DNA of 64,000 nt from Oceanobacillus manasiensis (GTDB lineage Bacteria > Bacillota > Bacilli > Bacillales > Amphibacillaceae): contig NZ_CCDL010000002.1 of assembly GCF_000724085.1 (NCBI RefSeq), positions 434,001 to 498,000 on the forward strand. Reading direction: 5' to 3'. Below, piece after piece: positions 26,772 through 35,600 of this stretch. Positions within the stretch are counted from its first letter, which is position 1. Each line of letters starts with the position of its first letter. The position numbers were made by a program, and so were the translations under genes. The notes beneath the pieces were generated by a model, which worked only from the letters and a program-made list of their open reading frames with translations, did not search any database and was not told the DNA's origin.

Positions 26772-27730
26772 TTAGATTGCTTGCAGACGCGAAAGAAAAC
26801 TATATTTCTGGTCAGCAGCTTTCTGATCAATTACATATTTCCAGAACTGCTATTTGGAAGCACATGAAAGAACTTGAAAAAGATGGGTATGTTATCGAGG
26901 CAAAACCTAAAACGGGGTATAGAATTAAACAATTTTCTGAAAATGTAAGTGCCAATACTCTAAAATGGGGTCTTAACACATCATGGATGGGGAAAGAAAT
27001 TATCCATAAACCAATAGTCACCTCAACACAACATGTTGCACATCAAGCAGCACGCGAAAATACACCACATGGAACAGTCGTCATAGCTGATGAACAATCC
27101 AATGGCAGAGGAAGAATGGATCGTGTTTGGCATTCCGAAAAAGGAAAAGGTATATGGATGAGTATCATTTTACGACCGGAATTACCCCCATATATTGCTC
27201 CTCAGCTAACTCTAATGACAGCAACTGCCATAGCTGAGGTGCTTGATCAACATGATACATTAAAACCTAAGATAAAGTGGCCTAATGACATTCTTATTCA
27301 AAATAAAAAAGTTGCCGGGATTCTGACAGAGATGCAGGCTGAACAGGACAGGATTCAATACGTCGTAGTAGGTATTGGATTAAATGTAAATCAGGAAAAT
27401 ACAGAAATACCAGACTCCATTCATTACAAGGCAACTTCCTTAAAAATGGAAACAGAGAAAGAATGGCCGATCGTAGAATTAGTGCAACAAATTCTTGAAG
27501 CACTTGAAAAAGAATACAATGCTTTTTTAGAGAACGGTTTTCCAAGTGTAAAGACAAAATGGGAAAACTATGGGTTTAGAATTGGTGAAAAAATTTCTTT
27601 ACATAGTGGGAATAAACAAAAGAATGCCATTTTTACAGGCATTGCTGAAGATGGTGCACTATTGATAGAACCAACAAAAGGAAAAACAGAGAAAATTTAT
27701 TCAGCTGAAATTGATTGGTTTGTGGAATAA
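26747..27730 (+). CDS. birA: Biotin-protein ligase / biotin operon repressor
   Basis: This 327-residue protein has an N-terminal winged helix (residues 1-60, with ISGQQLSDQLHISRTAIWKH as recognition region), a catalytic biotin-ligase domain (about 80-270, with EQSNGRGRMDRVW and the KWPNDILIQNKKVAGIL segment) and a small C-terminal domain. It attaches biotin to carboxylases and, with the DNA-binding domain, represses biotin genes. The ATG at 26747 follows AAAGGA by 9 nt; one at 26738 is too close. It overlaps cca by 25 bp. The panBCD genes that follow birA in B. subtilis are absent. Confidence 0.95.
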   Translation: MESTRNKLIRLLADAKENYISGQQLSDQLHISRTAIWKHMKELEKDGYVIEAKPKTGYRIKQFSENVSANTLKWGLNTSWMGKEIIHKPIVTSTQHVAHQAARENTPHGTVVIADEQSNGRGRMDRVWHSEKGKGIWMSIILRPELPPYIAPQLTLMTATAIAEVLDQHDTLKPKIKWPNDILIQNKKVAGILTEMQAEQDRIQYVVVGIGLNVNQENTEIPDSIHYKATSLKMETEKEWPIVELVQQILEALEKEYNAFLENGFPSVKTKWENYGFRIGEKISLHSGNKQKNAIFTGIAEDGALLIEPTKGKTEKIYSAEIDWFVE

Positions 27731-27797
27731 TAATAAATAGTCTTATACTGTACGGAAAATAAGGCAAAGACAGTTAGAGGGAAAGTGAGGTGGTCGA

Positions 27798-30602
27798 GTG
27801 GAACGTTTTGTCGTAATCGACCTAGAAACTACCGGCCATTCAGCAGTAAAAAGAGATAGAATTATTGAGGTAGGTATTGTGGTTATTGAACAAGACGAAA
27901 TAGTTGATAGCTATGGCACCTTCCTCAATCCAGGTAAATCTATTCCAGAATTTATATCAAGTCTGACAGGTATTAAGGACGAGGATGTTCAAGATGCACC
28001 AACTTTTGACCAAAGGGCAGAAGAAATTGCTGCCTTATTTGAGAATAGTTACTTAATTGCACACAATGTCCCGTTTGATATGGGGTTTCTTAATGCGGAA
28101 TTTGCCGCGGTAGGTATGGAAATTCTTACAAACCCAGTTTTAGATACGGTAGAGCTGGCTCGTATACTTTATCCTAAAGCTCCTAGCTATAAATTAGGTC
28201 AACTTGCAGAGTATTTGGGAATTCAACATGAGGACCCACATAGGGCATTGTCTGACGCCTATGTGACTGCCAAGCTTTTCTTAAAGTTACGGGAAAAACT
28301 CGGTAGTCTTCCTTATGAGACGATATCACATTTAATTCGTCTAGAAAAAATGTTTAAATCAGATCTATATGAATTACTTGCAGCTAGAGAAAGTGTTCTC
28401 GCCTTTTCAACTGATGAGAATCCTGAGATAGAGACTTTCCAAGGAATGGCATATAAAAAAATTAGGGAAGTAAAGCAACTCCCTCCATCTGAATTAGGTT
28501 CCTATGGGGATTTTTTAGATGCAATCTATGAAGATGGGGGATCACTTTCTCAGCAAATGTCGCGATATGAAAAAAGAGCAGGCCAGCGTGAGATGTCAGA
28601 AGTCATTTATAATGCATTTGAATCTAAAAGCCATGCCTTAATAGAGGCAGAGACTGGTACAGGAAAATCATTAGCTTACATACTCCCTGCAATTTTTGAG
28701 GCTGTTAAAACAGATCAACGATTGGTTATAAGTACCTTTACCACACAGTTACAAACACAGCTATTGGACGAGGAAATGCCACTTGTACGTAACCTTCTTC
28801 CTTTTCATTTTAAAGTGGCATTATTAAAAGGTAAAAGCCATTATATTAGCCTAGAGAAATTCGAGAGGGAGCTTTCATCCACAGAAAAGGATAATTATGA
28901 TATTACACTAACGAAAGCTATGATCTTAGTCTGGTTGACCGAAACGACAACTGGAGATATCGACGAGGTTCAATTACCTTCTAGTGGCTATTTGTTCTTC
29001 AAACGTATTTCTACAGATACAGAAGCCAGTGTGGATCCACAATCTCCATGGTTTTTAAGATCCTATTACCAAAAAGCAAGAAAAGCTGCTCAGCAAGCTG
29101 ATGTTGTGATTACTAATCATGCTCTCCTTGCAACTGACATGTTTCGTGATTATCAGCTATTGCCTAGTTATGAAAAAGTAATTATTGATGAAGCACACCA
29201 TTTTGAGGAAACAACTTCCAAGCATTATGGCCTCAAACTTGATTATATGAATATGCAATACACTCTTAATCAAATAGGGGAGACCAACGATCCAAAGTTT
29301 ATTGGTCATTTAATAACAAGGTACAGAGAATATATAGAAGAGGAATTTATTGATAAGTGGGACGACCTTATAATCGATGCAAAGTATGAAACCGATGATT
29401 TATTCCGTGGTATTTTCCAGTATGTTGCCGAACAAAATAAGCATCAAAAGTCACTAAGTGATATCGGGCGGACGCAATATCGATTTGAGAACAGTAAGGA
29501 AGATACTGCAAAATGGGATACTATACTGGAAATGACAAATCGATTAATGTTTTTCCTCCGCGACCTGATTTTTATTTTAGCAAGGCTAGATCAGATACTA
29601 GAGAAAGAATACCAGGATAAACATGATAAAAATGAAGTTCAGCAGTATATTGAGCAACTGCAAATATATATGGACCACTTGGAAAGCCTCTTTATAACCA
29701 AAGATTCGCCAATGCATGTTAAATGGATAGAAGTGGAAACATATGGAGCTAAAAATGCTGTTTATATATATAGTGAGCCCACAGATATATCTAGCTATCT
29801 TTCCAATGATTTCTTTGCAAAAAAGGAAAGCGTCATTTTAACTAGCGCTACTCTTACGATGAAAAACTCTTTTGCATTTATAAAAAAACGATTAGGACTA
29901 GAAGATGAAGATGCAAGGGTAGAAACAAAGAAAATTCCATCTCCTTTTTCATATAAAGATCAGGTGCAGCTTATGATACCGACTGATTTTCCTGATATTA
30001 AACATGGCAATCAAGACGAATTCATTTATGCCACCTGTGAGGCTATCTATTCACTTGCCGAAATCACAAGCGGGCGAATGCTTGTTCTGTTCACTTCCTA
30101 TGACATGTTAAAGAAATCATACTACCTATTGAAAGAGATATTGGACACATCCACCTATGCTTTAATAGCGCAAGGGATATCAAGTGGGAGTAGGAGTAGG
30201 CTAAAAAAGAACTTCCAAACTTTTGACCAATCTATATTACTTGGAACAAATTCGTTCTGGGAAGGTGTTGATATACCTGGAGATGACTTGTCTAGTTTGG
30301 TAATCGTCCGACTACCATTTCAGCCACCTGACCATCCTATATTTGAAGCTAAATCTGCAAACTTAAAAGAAGATGGAAAGAATGCGTTTATGGAATTATC
30401 ATTACCAAATGCAGTTATTCGCTTTAAACAAGGATTTGGCCGACTAATACGTTCGAACACAGATAGAGGAATTGTTTTCGTTTGTGATTCTCGAATCATC
30501 AACGCACGCTATGGCAAGTACTTTCTAGACTCTATTCCTGAGATCCCATTAACGAAAGATACCACACAACGTTTAATGCGAAAAGCCGAGGACTGGTTTT
30601 AA
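27798..30602 (+). CDS. dinG: DinG-family helicase with exonuclease domain
   Basis: This 934-residue protein joins an N-terminal DEDDh exonuclease (residues 1-170; VIDLETTG at 6-13, LIAHNVPFDMGFL, HRALSDAYVT) to an XPD-like superfamily 2 helicase (residues 245-934). Walker A is EAETGTGKS near 282-290 and the DEAH box DEAHHFEE starts near 464. Between them I do not see four clustered cysteines, so the iron-sulfur domain of E. coli DinG seems absent, as in other Gram-positive DinG proteins; the S. aureus homologue acts mainly as a nuclease. It starts at GTG after GTGAGGTGG. It probably works in DNA repair. Confidence 0.93.
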   Translation: MERFVVIDLETTGHSAVKRDRIIEVGIVVIEQDEIVDSYGTFLNPGKSIPEFISSLTGIKDEDVQDAPTFDQRAEEIAALFENSYLIAHNVPFDMGFLNAEFAAVGMEILTNPVLDTVELARILYPKAPSYKLGQLAEYLGIQHEDPHRALSDAYVTAKLFLKLREKLGSLPYETISHLIRLEKMFKSDLYELLAARESVLAFSTDENPEIETFQGMAYKKIREVKQLPPSELGSYGDFLDAIYEDGGSLSQQMSRYEKRAGQREMSEVIYNAFESKSHALIEAETGTGKSLAYILPAIFEAVKTDQRLVISTFTTQLQTQLLDEEMPLVRNLLPFHFKVALLKGKSHYISLEKFERELSSTEKDNYDITLTKAMILVWLTETTTGDIDEVQLPSSGYLFFKRISTDTEASVDPQSPWFLRSYYQKARKAAQQADVVITNHALLATDMFRDYQLLPSYEKVIIDEAHHFEETTSKHYGLKLDYMNMQYTLNQIGETNDPKFIGHLITRYREYIEEEFIDKWDDLIIDAKYETDDLFRGIFQYVAEQNKHQKSLSDIGRTQYRFENSKEDTAKWDTILEMTNRLMFFLRDLIFILARLDQILEKEYQDKHDKNEVQQYIEQLQIYMDHLESLFITKDSPMHVKWIEVETYGAKNAVYIYSEPTDISSYLSNDFFAKKESVILTSATLTMKNSFAFIKKRLGLEDEDARVETKKIPSPFSYKDQVQLMIPTDFPDIKHGNQDEFIYATCEAIYSLAEITSGRMLVLFTSYDMLKKSYYLLKEILDTSTYALIAQGISSGSRSRLKKNFQTFDQSILLGTNSFWEGVDIPGDDLSSLVIVRLPFQPPDHPIFEAKSANLKEDGKNAFMELSLPNAVIRFKQGFGRLIRSNTDRGIVFVCDSRIINARYGKYFLDSIPEIPLTKDTTQRLMRKAEDWF

Positions 30603-30625
30603 CACTTGTCCTATTATTAGGTTGT

Positions 30626-30661
30626 AAAAAAACTACTGATGCGTCAATTGTGCATCAGTAG
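30626..30661 (-). terminator. Leftward terminator downstream of dinG
   Basis: The perfect 10-bp stem CTACTGATGC / GCATCAGTAG (30633-30642 with 30652-30661) is preceded on the plus strand by seven A residues. On the minus strand it therefore reads as a stem followed by TTTTTTT. On the plus strand there is no T tract. No leftward gene is visible to its right. Confidence 0.6.
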
Positions 30662-30852
30662 GAAAGATGGTATGGTATAGGTTGGAATTAATTTATTGAA
30701 TTCAATAAAACAAAACACAATTGTTCGCTTACTTGGTATACTGTAATTGTGCTTTATCTTACATCAATATATCTATAGTATAAGCAAGAAGCCCTTCGCT
30801 ATGTCTAACAAATTTTGATAAAAAAAGCAGTTCTTTAACTGGAGGGGAAAAG

Positions 30853-31023
30853 ATGGATAATAAAATACAAACACTGTCTACAGTCAAGCTCCAATATTCA
30901 TCAGATCTTTATAAAATTGTCGATTCATTAAATCGTACGCTTAAAGAAAATGATTTAATGTTCGGCTTAACCTTGGATGAAAATGATGAGAATCAGGCAA
31001 TTTTCACCATATACAAAACCTAG
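30853..31023 (+). CDS. ypmA: Small conserved protein YpmA (DUF4264)
   Basis: This 56-residue protein starts MDNKIQTLSTVKLQYSSDLY and ends NQAIFTIYKT. Length, the NRTLKENDLMFGLTLDE core and the position between dinG and ypmB match B. subtilis YpmA. GGAGGGG precedes the ATG at a good distance. It is soluble, with no known function. Its 3' end overlaps the start of ypmB by about 40 bp, which argues for co-translation. Confidence 0.88.
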   Translation: MDNKIQTLSTVKLQYSSDLYKIVDSLNRTLKENDLMFGLTLDENDENQAIFTIYKT

Positions 31024-31519
31024 CTGGCTAAAATGGAGCTTGCTGCTAGTGGGCATTGTGGTAATTGCAATAGGGATTTATGCTGCATTTTTGTATCATG
31101 ACATAAACGAGAGTCGAACTGCCGGATATGAAACAACAAAAAAACAAGTCTTATCTGCTACATCCGTGACGGAAATTGAAAAAGTTGTCACTTTTAATGG
31201 GGCAGAGAGTTACCACGTCGTATTTGGAAAAACCGAAAAAAATGAGGGAAGACTTGTCTTTTATCCTTTAGAGGGCAATGAGAAGACTTTAACAACCATG
31301 AACGAAGATGAAATGGTAAGTGAAGAGAATATGCTACAAGAGTGGAGTAGCAGGTGTACAGATTGTAAATTTATTAAGATTGTACCAGGTATTGTTGATG
31401 AAAAAGTGTTATGGGAAATCACCTATCGTGATGCTTCAGATCGATATGTACTAGACTATTATGCCATTGAAGATGGTAGCCAGTATGAACAATATCGATT
31501 AAAACAAATGTTTAAATAG
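30986..31519 (+). CDS. ypmB: YpmB-like membrane-anchored protein (DUF5590)
   Basis: This 177-residue protein has one N-terminal membrane helix (about residues 17-39, LKWSLLLVGIVVIAIGIYAAF) and an outside domain with a PepSY-like pattern ending in KVLWEITYRDASDRYVLDYY. It sits between ypmA and aspB like YpmB. Three in-frame ATGs lie at 30977, 30983 and 30986; 30986 is preferred because GGATGA lies 5 nt upstream. A pair of cysteines (RCTDC) in the outside domain is unusual for Bacillus exported proteins. Function unknown. Confidence 0.75.
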   Translation: MRIRQFSPYTKPSWLKWSLLLVGIVVIAIGIYAAFLYHDINESRTAGYETTKKQVLSATSVTEIEKVVTFNGAESYHVVFGKTEKNEGRLVFYPLEGNEKTLTTMNEDEMVSEENMLQEWSSRCTDCKFIKIVPGIVDEKVLWEITYRDASDRYVLDYYAIEDGSQYEQYRLKQMFK

Positions 31520-31535
31520 AAAGGTGTAAAAGTGA

Positions 31536-32720
31536 ATGAACTTAGCGAAAAGAGTAAAAACATTATCACCATCATCCACTCTTGCCATTACGGCAAAGGC
31601 GAAAGAATTAAAACAACAAGGACATGATGTAATTGGGCTTGGAGCTGGAGAGCCTGACTTTAATACACCTCAATATATTCTTGATGGTGCTATTAAGGCC
31701 ATGAAGGATGGCAGAACAAAATATACGCCATCTGGAGGGGTTCCAGAATTAAAAGAAGCCATCGTTAATAAGTTTCAGGCGGATAATCAACTTGGTTACA
31801 GTTCAGACCAGATCATTGTAACCACAGGAGCTAAACATGCTTTATATACATTATTCCAAGTGTTATTAGACGAAGATGATGAAGTTATCGTCCCAGCACC
31901 ATATTGGGTAAGCTATCCAGAGCAAGTTAAGTTAGCAGGAGGGAACCCAGTTATTGTAACCGCTAGGGAAGACAACCATTTCAAAATGACGCCACAAGAA
32001 CTAGAGGCAGCAATTACTGATAAAACAAAAGCGGTTATTATTAATTCTCCAAGCAATCCTACAGGAATGATGTATTCACAGGAAGAATTGCAGGCCTTAG
32101 GAGATATTTGCCTTAAGCACGATGTTCTTATTGTATCTGATGAGATCTATGAAAAACTTATTTATACAAGTGATAAGCATGTTTCAGTTGCCCAGTTGTC
32201 TAAAAGATTATTTGAAAATACCATTGTTATTAATGGTGTAAGTAAATCACACTCTATGACAGGATGGAGAATTGGATACGCTGCTGGTCCTTTGGAAATT
32301 ATTAAGGCTATGACAAATCTTGCTTCCCATTCAACATCGAACCCAACTTCTGTTGCTCAATATGCAGCTTTGGCAGCTTATGAGCAGAGTGAAGACACAT
32401 TAGATGAGATGAAAAGAGTATTTGCAGAACGATTAGATATGTTACACGGTTTATTAATTGAAATACCTGGAATTACATGTATTAAGCCTAAAGGTGCCTT
32501 TTATTTGTTTCCTAATGTGAAGGAAGCTGCAAGCAATTGTGGCTATGCTAATGTAGATGATTGGGTAGCAGCATTATTAGAAGAGGAAAAGGTTGCAGTT
32601 GTACCTGGCTCTGGATTTGGCTCAGAGGATAATATTAGGTTGTCTTATGCTACTTCAACAGAAGCACTTGAGGAAGCAGCTGAAAGAATTAAACAATTTG
32701 TTTTAAAACACCAATCATAG
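31536..32720 (+). CDS. aspB: Aspartate aminotransferase AspB
   Basis: This 394-residue PLP enzyme of aminotransferase class I (subgroup 1-gamma) interconverts aspartate and 2-oxoglutarate with oxaloacetate and glutamate. The start [20 protein letters not shown], the [15 protein letters not shown] and [15 protein letters not shown] segments, the [13 protein letters not shown] motif and the PLP lysine in [18 protein letters not shown] are present. It follows ypmB by 16 bp and precedes asnS by 17 bp, the usual aspB-asnS pair joining aspartate supply with asparagine charging. Confidence 0.95.
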   Translation: MNLAKRVKTLSPSSTLAITAKAKELKQQGHDVIGLGAGEPDFNTPQYILDGAIKAMKDGRTKYTPSGGVPELKEAIVNKFQADNQLGYSSDQIIVTTGAKHALYTLFQVLLDEDDEVIVPAPYWVSYPEQVKLAGGNPVIVTAREDNHFKMTPQELEAAITDKTKAVIINSPSNPTGMMYSQEELQALGDICLKHDVLIVSDEIYEKLIYTSDKHVSVAQLSKRLFENTIVINGVSKSHSMTGWRIGYAAGPLEIIKAMTNLASHSTSNPTSVAQYAALAAYEQSEDTLDEMKRVFAERLDMLHGLLIEIPGITCIKPKGAFYLFPNVKEAASNCGYANVDDWVAALLEEEKVAVVPGSGFGSEDNIRLSYATSTEALEEAAERIKQFVLKHQS

Positions 32721-32737
32721 TTGCAGGAGGTAGGAAA

Positions 32738-34030
32738 GTGAAAATAACCATTTCGCAAGCACCAAAAAATAATGAACAAACGGTTACCATCGGAGCATGG
32801 TTGTCGAACAAACGTTCCAGCGGTAAAATTGCATTTTTACAGTTACGTGACGGGACAGGTTTTATTCAAGGTGTCGTTGTAAAAAACGATGTCAGCGAGG
32901 AAGCTTTTCAGCTCGCTAAAAATATAACACAGGAATCTTCCATGTACATAACTGGTAAGATAGTGGAAGATACAAGGTCACCCTTTGGATATGAAATGCA
33001 AGTAAGTGACATTGAATTAATTCACGAAGCAACAGATTATCCCATTACACCAAAAGAACATGGTACAGAATTTCTTATGGATCACAGGCATTTGTGGCTT
33101 CGTTCAAAGCGCCAGCATGCTGTTATGAAAATTCGTAATGAAATAATTCGTTCCACATACCAATTTTTCAATGAAAATGACTATGTAAAAATAGATCCAC
33201 CAATCCTTACTGGATCTTCCGCAGAAGGAACAACAGAGCTATTCCATACAAAGTATTTTGATGAAGAGGCATACTTGTCACAAAGTGGACAACTTTACAT
33301 GGAAGCTGCAGCGATGGCATTTGGAAAAGTATTCTCATTTGGACCAACCTTCCGTGCAGAAAAATCGAAAACGAGAAGACATCTTATTGAATTTTGGATG
33401 ATCGAACCAGAAATGGCTTTTGTAGATCATGAGGAAAGCTTAGAAATACAAGAGCAATATGTAAGCTTCATTGCACAAAATGTGTTAGAGAACTGTAAAT
33501 TAGAGTTGGATGTTCTCGAGAGGGACACATCCAAGTTGGAAGCCATTAAAGCTCCGTTTCCAAGAATCTCTTATGATGATGCAATTAAATTACTTCAAGA
33601 AAAAGGATTTACAGATATTGAGTGGGGCGAAGACTTTGGAGCTCCACATGAAACGGCAATAGCAGAAAGCTTTGATAAGCCAGTTTTCATTACAAACTAT
33701 CCAAAAGATATTAAGGCCTTTTATATGAAACCACATCCTGATCGTTCAGATGTCGTCTTATGTGCAGATTTAATTGCTCCAGAAGGGTACGGGGAGATTA
33801 TTGGTGGTTCACAGCGTATCGATGATCTAGAGTTAATGCAGAAGAGATATGAAGAGCACGGTTTAACTGGACAGGCTTATAAATGGTATTTAGAGCTTCG
33901 CCAGTACGGTAGTGTTCCACACTCAGGCTTCGGGCTTGGCTTAGAAAGAACGGTAGCTTGGTTATCGGGTGTCGACCATGTACGTGAGACTATTCCGTTT
34001 CCACGCTTACTAAATCGTTTGTATCCATAA
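32738..34030 (+). CDS. asnS: Asparagine-tRNA ligase
   Basis: This 430-residue class IIb synthetase attaches asparagine to tRNA-Asn. The N-terminal OB-fold anticodon domain (residues 1-100, with [17 protein letters not shown]) is followed by the catalytic core with motif 2 in [19 protein letters not shown] and motif 3 in [13 protein letters not shown]. It starts at GTG behind GCAGGAGG. No T-box leader is visible before aspB or asnS. Confidence 0.96.
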   Translation: MKITISQAPKNNEQTVTIGAWLSNKRSSGKIAFLQLRDGTGFIQGVVVKNDVSEEAFQLAKNITQESSMYITGKIVEDTRSPFGYEMQVSDIELIHEATDYPITPKEHGTEFLMDHRHLWLRSKRQHAVMKIRNEIIRSTYQFFNENDYVKIDPPILTGSSAEGTTELFHTKYFDEEAYLSQSGQLYMEAAAMAFGKVFSFGPTFRAEKSKTRRHLIEFWMIEPEMAFVDHEESLEIQEQYVSFIAQNVLENCKLELDVLERDTSKLEAIKAPFPRISYDDAIKLLQEKGFTDIEWGEDFGAPHETAIAESFDKPVFITNYPKDIKAFYMKPHPDRSDVVLCADLIAPEGYGEIIGGSQRIDDLELMQKRYEEHGLTGQAYKWYLELRQYGSVPHSGFGLGLERTVAWLSGVDHVRETIPFPRLLNRLYP

Positions 34031-34057
34031 TTGTTTGATTGAATTTAAGAGTATAAA

Positions 34058-34089
34058 ATCCCTTGCCTAGTACAGTGCAAGGGATTTTT
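34058..34089 (+). terminator. Terminator after asnS
   Basis: The 9-bp stem ATCCCTTGC / GCAAGGGAT (34058-34066 with 34077-34085) is followed by TTTTG. Confidence 0.85.
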
Positions 34090-34200
34090 GTTCCACTATG
34101 AAGTATCATTTTTAAACCCACAAAAGAGCAATGTAATATCGCAGAGTTATTCGAGTATTTTCTCACAGTGTCGTGCTATAATTATAATTGAGGTGCTACT

Positions 34201-34890
34201 ATGAAAAAATCTTTACAGATTCAACAAATTTTATTGGATCAGATTCATATTCCGATAAAACTTATAACATCCTTCCAAACGTTAGGGCTTGATGAAAGAG
34301 ATGTTATGTTAATTTTACAAATTCAACAATTTCAACAAAAGGGCATTGGATTTCCCACACCAGCTGAACTTTCCGCTAATTTGACAATGGATGAAAAAGA
34401 GTGCTCCAATATATTGCGTAAGTTTATTCAAAAGGGAATACTTGTCATTGAGCAGGATACCGGTTTAGCTACAGAAAAAATTAGCGAAGTTTATTCTTTA
34501 AATGAATTGTGGGAAACGTTATACAGTGAAAAGGAAGCTAAAAAGGAAGAGGAATCCACAGATGGCACGTTATTCATCCTTTTTGAGCAAGAATTTGGTA
34601 GACCATTATCTCCTTTTGAAATCGAAACGATTAATGGGTGGCTTGATGAAGACAAGCAGGCTCCATCTTTAATAAAAGCAGCCTTAAGAGAATCGGTTCT
34701 TATGGGCAAGTTGAATTTTAAGTATATCGACCGTATTTTAAGAGAATGGCAAAAGAAGGGGATTCATTCCGTAGAGCAAGCAAGAGATGCAAGTAAAAAA
34801 TTCCACGGTAATCAGACTACTAAACAAGAAATCCCTCGTACCAAACGTGATACATCCTTTTACTATAATTGGCTGGAAGGGGAGGATTAG
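34201..34890 (+). CDS. dnaD: Replication initiation protein DnaD
   Basis: This 229-residue DNA-remodelling protein takes part in primosome assembly at oriC and at restarted forks, helping to load DnaC helicase with DnaB and DnaI. The N-terminal winged-helix oligomerisation domain (residues 1-95) and the C-terminal DnaD/DnaB2 domain (about 115-195) are visible; the latter carries the YxxxIxxxW motif in YIDRILREW. The start follows GAGGTG. It lies 3 bp before nth. Confidence 0.94.
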   Translation: MKKSLQIQQILLDQIHIPIKLITSFQTLGLDERDVMLILQIQQFQQKGIGFPTPAELSANLTMDEKECSNILRKFIQKGILVIEQDTGLATEKISEVYSLNELWETLYSEKEAKKEEESTDGTLFILFEQEFGRPLSPFEIETINGWLDEDKQAPSLIKAALRESVLMGKLNFKYIDRILREWQKKGIHSVEQARDASKKFHGNQTTKQEIPRTKRDTSFYYNWLEGED

Positions 34891-34893
34891 CCA

Positions 34894-35556
34894 ATGCTAA
34901 ATAAGAAACAGATTCGTTTTTGTCTTGATGAAATTACAAAAATGTTTCCAGAAGCTGCATGTGAATTAACTCATAAAAATCCTTTTGAACTCGTTATTGC
35001 CGTGTTGTTATCTGCGCAATGTACAGATGTACTCGTGAATAAAGTTACAGCGGAGCTTTTCAAAAAATATAAAACACCAGAGGACTATTTAGCCGTATCA
35101 CTTGAAGAACTACAGCAAGACATACGTTCCATTGGTTTGTATCGTAATAAAGCCAAAAATATTCGCAAACTGTGTGATGTTTTAATTGAAGAATATGGTG
35201 GGGAAGTTCCGAGAACAAAAGCAGAGCTAGAAAAACTAGCAGGTGTTGGCCGTAAAACAGCGAATGTAGTGGCTTCCGTTGCATTTAACGAGCCTGCCAT
35301 TGCGGTTGATACCCATGTAGAAAGAGTATCTAAACGATTAGGAATATGCAGGTGGAAGGATTCTGTAGTGCAGGTAGAGGAGACGTTAATGCGAAAAGTA
35401 CCTATAGAAGAATGGACGGATACCCATCACCGATTAATTTTCTTCGGCAGATATCACTGCAAAGCACGTAATCCTGAGTGCCATACATGTCCGTTACTTG
35501 ATCTCTGTAGAGAAGGTCAGAAACGAATAAAGAAAGAAAAAGAGGTAAACGCATAG
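34894..35556 (+). CDS. nth: Endonuclease III
   Basis: This 220-residue DNA glycosylase/AP lyase removes oxidised pyrimidines. The helix-hairpin-helix KLAGVGRKTANVVASVAF contains the catalytic lysine, the catalytic aspartate follows in AVDTHVERVSKRLGI, and a 4Fe-4S loop closes the protein with CKARNPECHTCPLLDLC (C-x6-C-x2-C-x5-C). It forms a two-gene unit with dnaD, as in B. subtilis. The ypoC gene that follows nth in B. subtilis is absent; a terminator begins inside the last codons. Confidence 0.96.
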   Translation: MLNKKQIRFCLDEITKMFPEAACELTHKNPFELVIAVLLSAQCTDVLVNKVTAELFKKYKTPEDYLAVSLEELQQDIRSIGLYRNKAKNIRKLCDVLIEEYGGEVPRTKAELEKLAGVGRKTANVVASVAFNEPAIAVDTHVERVSKRLGICRWKDSVVQVEETLMRKVPIEEWTDTHHRLIFFGRYHCKARNPECHTCPLLDLCREGQKRIKKEKEVNA

Positions 35557-35578
35557 AATCGCGTTTACCTCTTTTTTT
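35542..35578. terminator. Bidirectional terminator between nth and ponA
   Basis: An 11-bp stem GAGGTAAACGC / GCGTTTACCTC (35542-35552 with 35561-35571) is followed by TTTTTTTAG on the plus strand and preceded by an A-rich stretch, so it can stop both convergent transcripts. Confidence 0.85.
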
Positions 35579-35600
35579 AGCTTGAAATAGAAATTCAATT

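Noticed and set aside
30603-32737. T-box leader for aspB-asnS
   Set aside because: No T-box sequence (AGGGTGGnACCGCG-like) or specifier stem is visible before ypmA, aspB or asnS.
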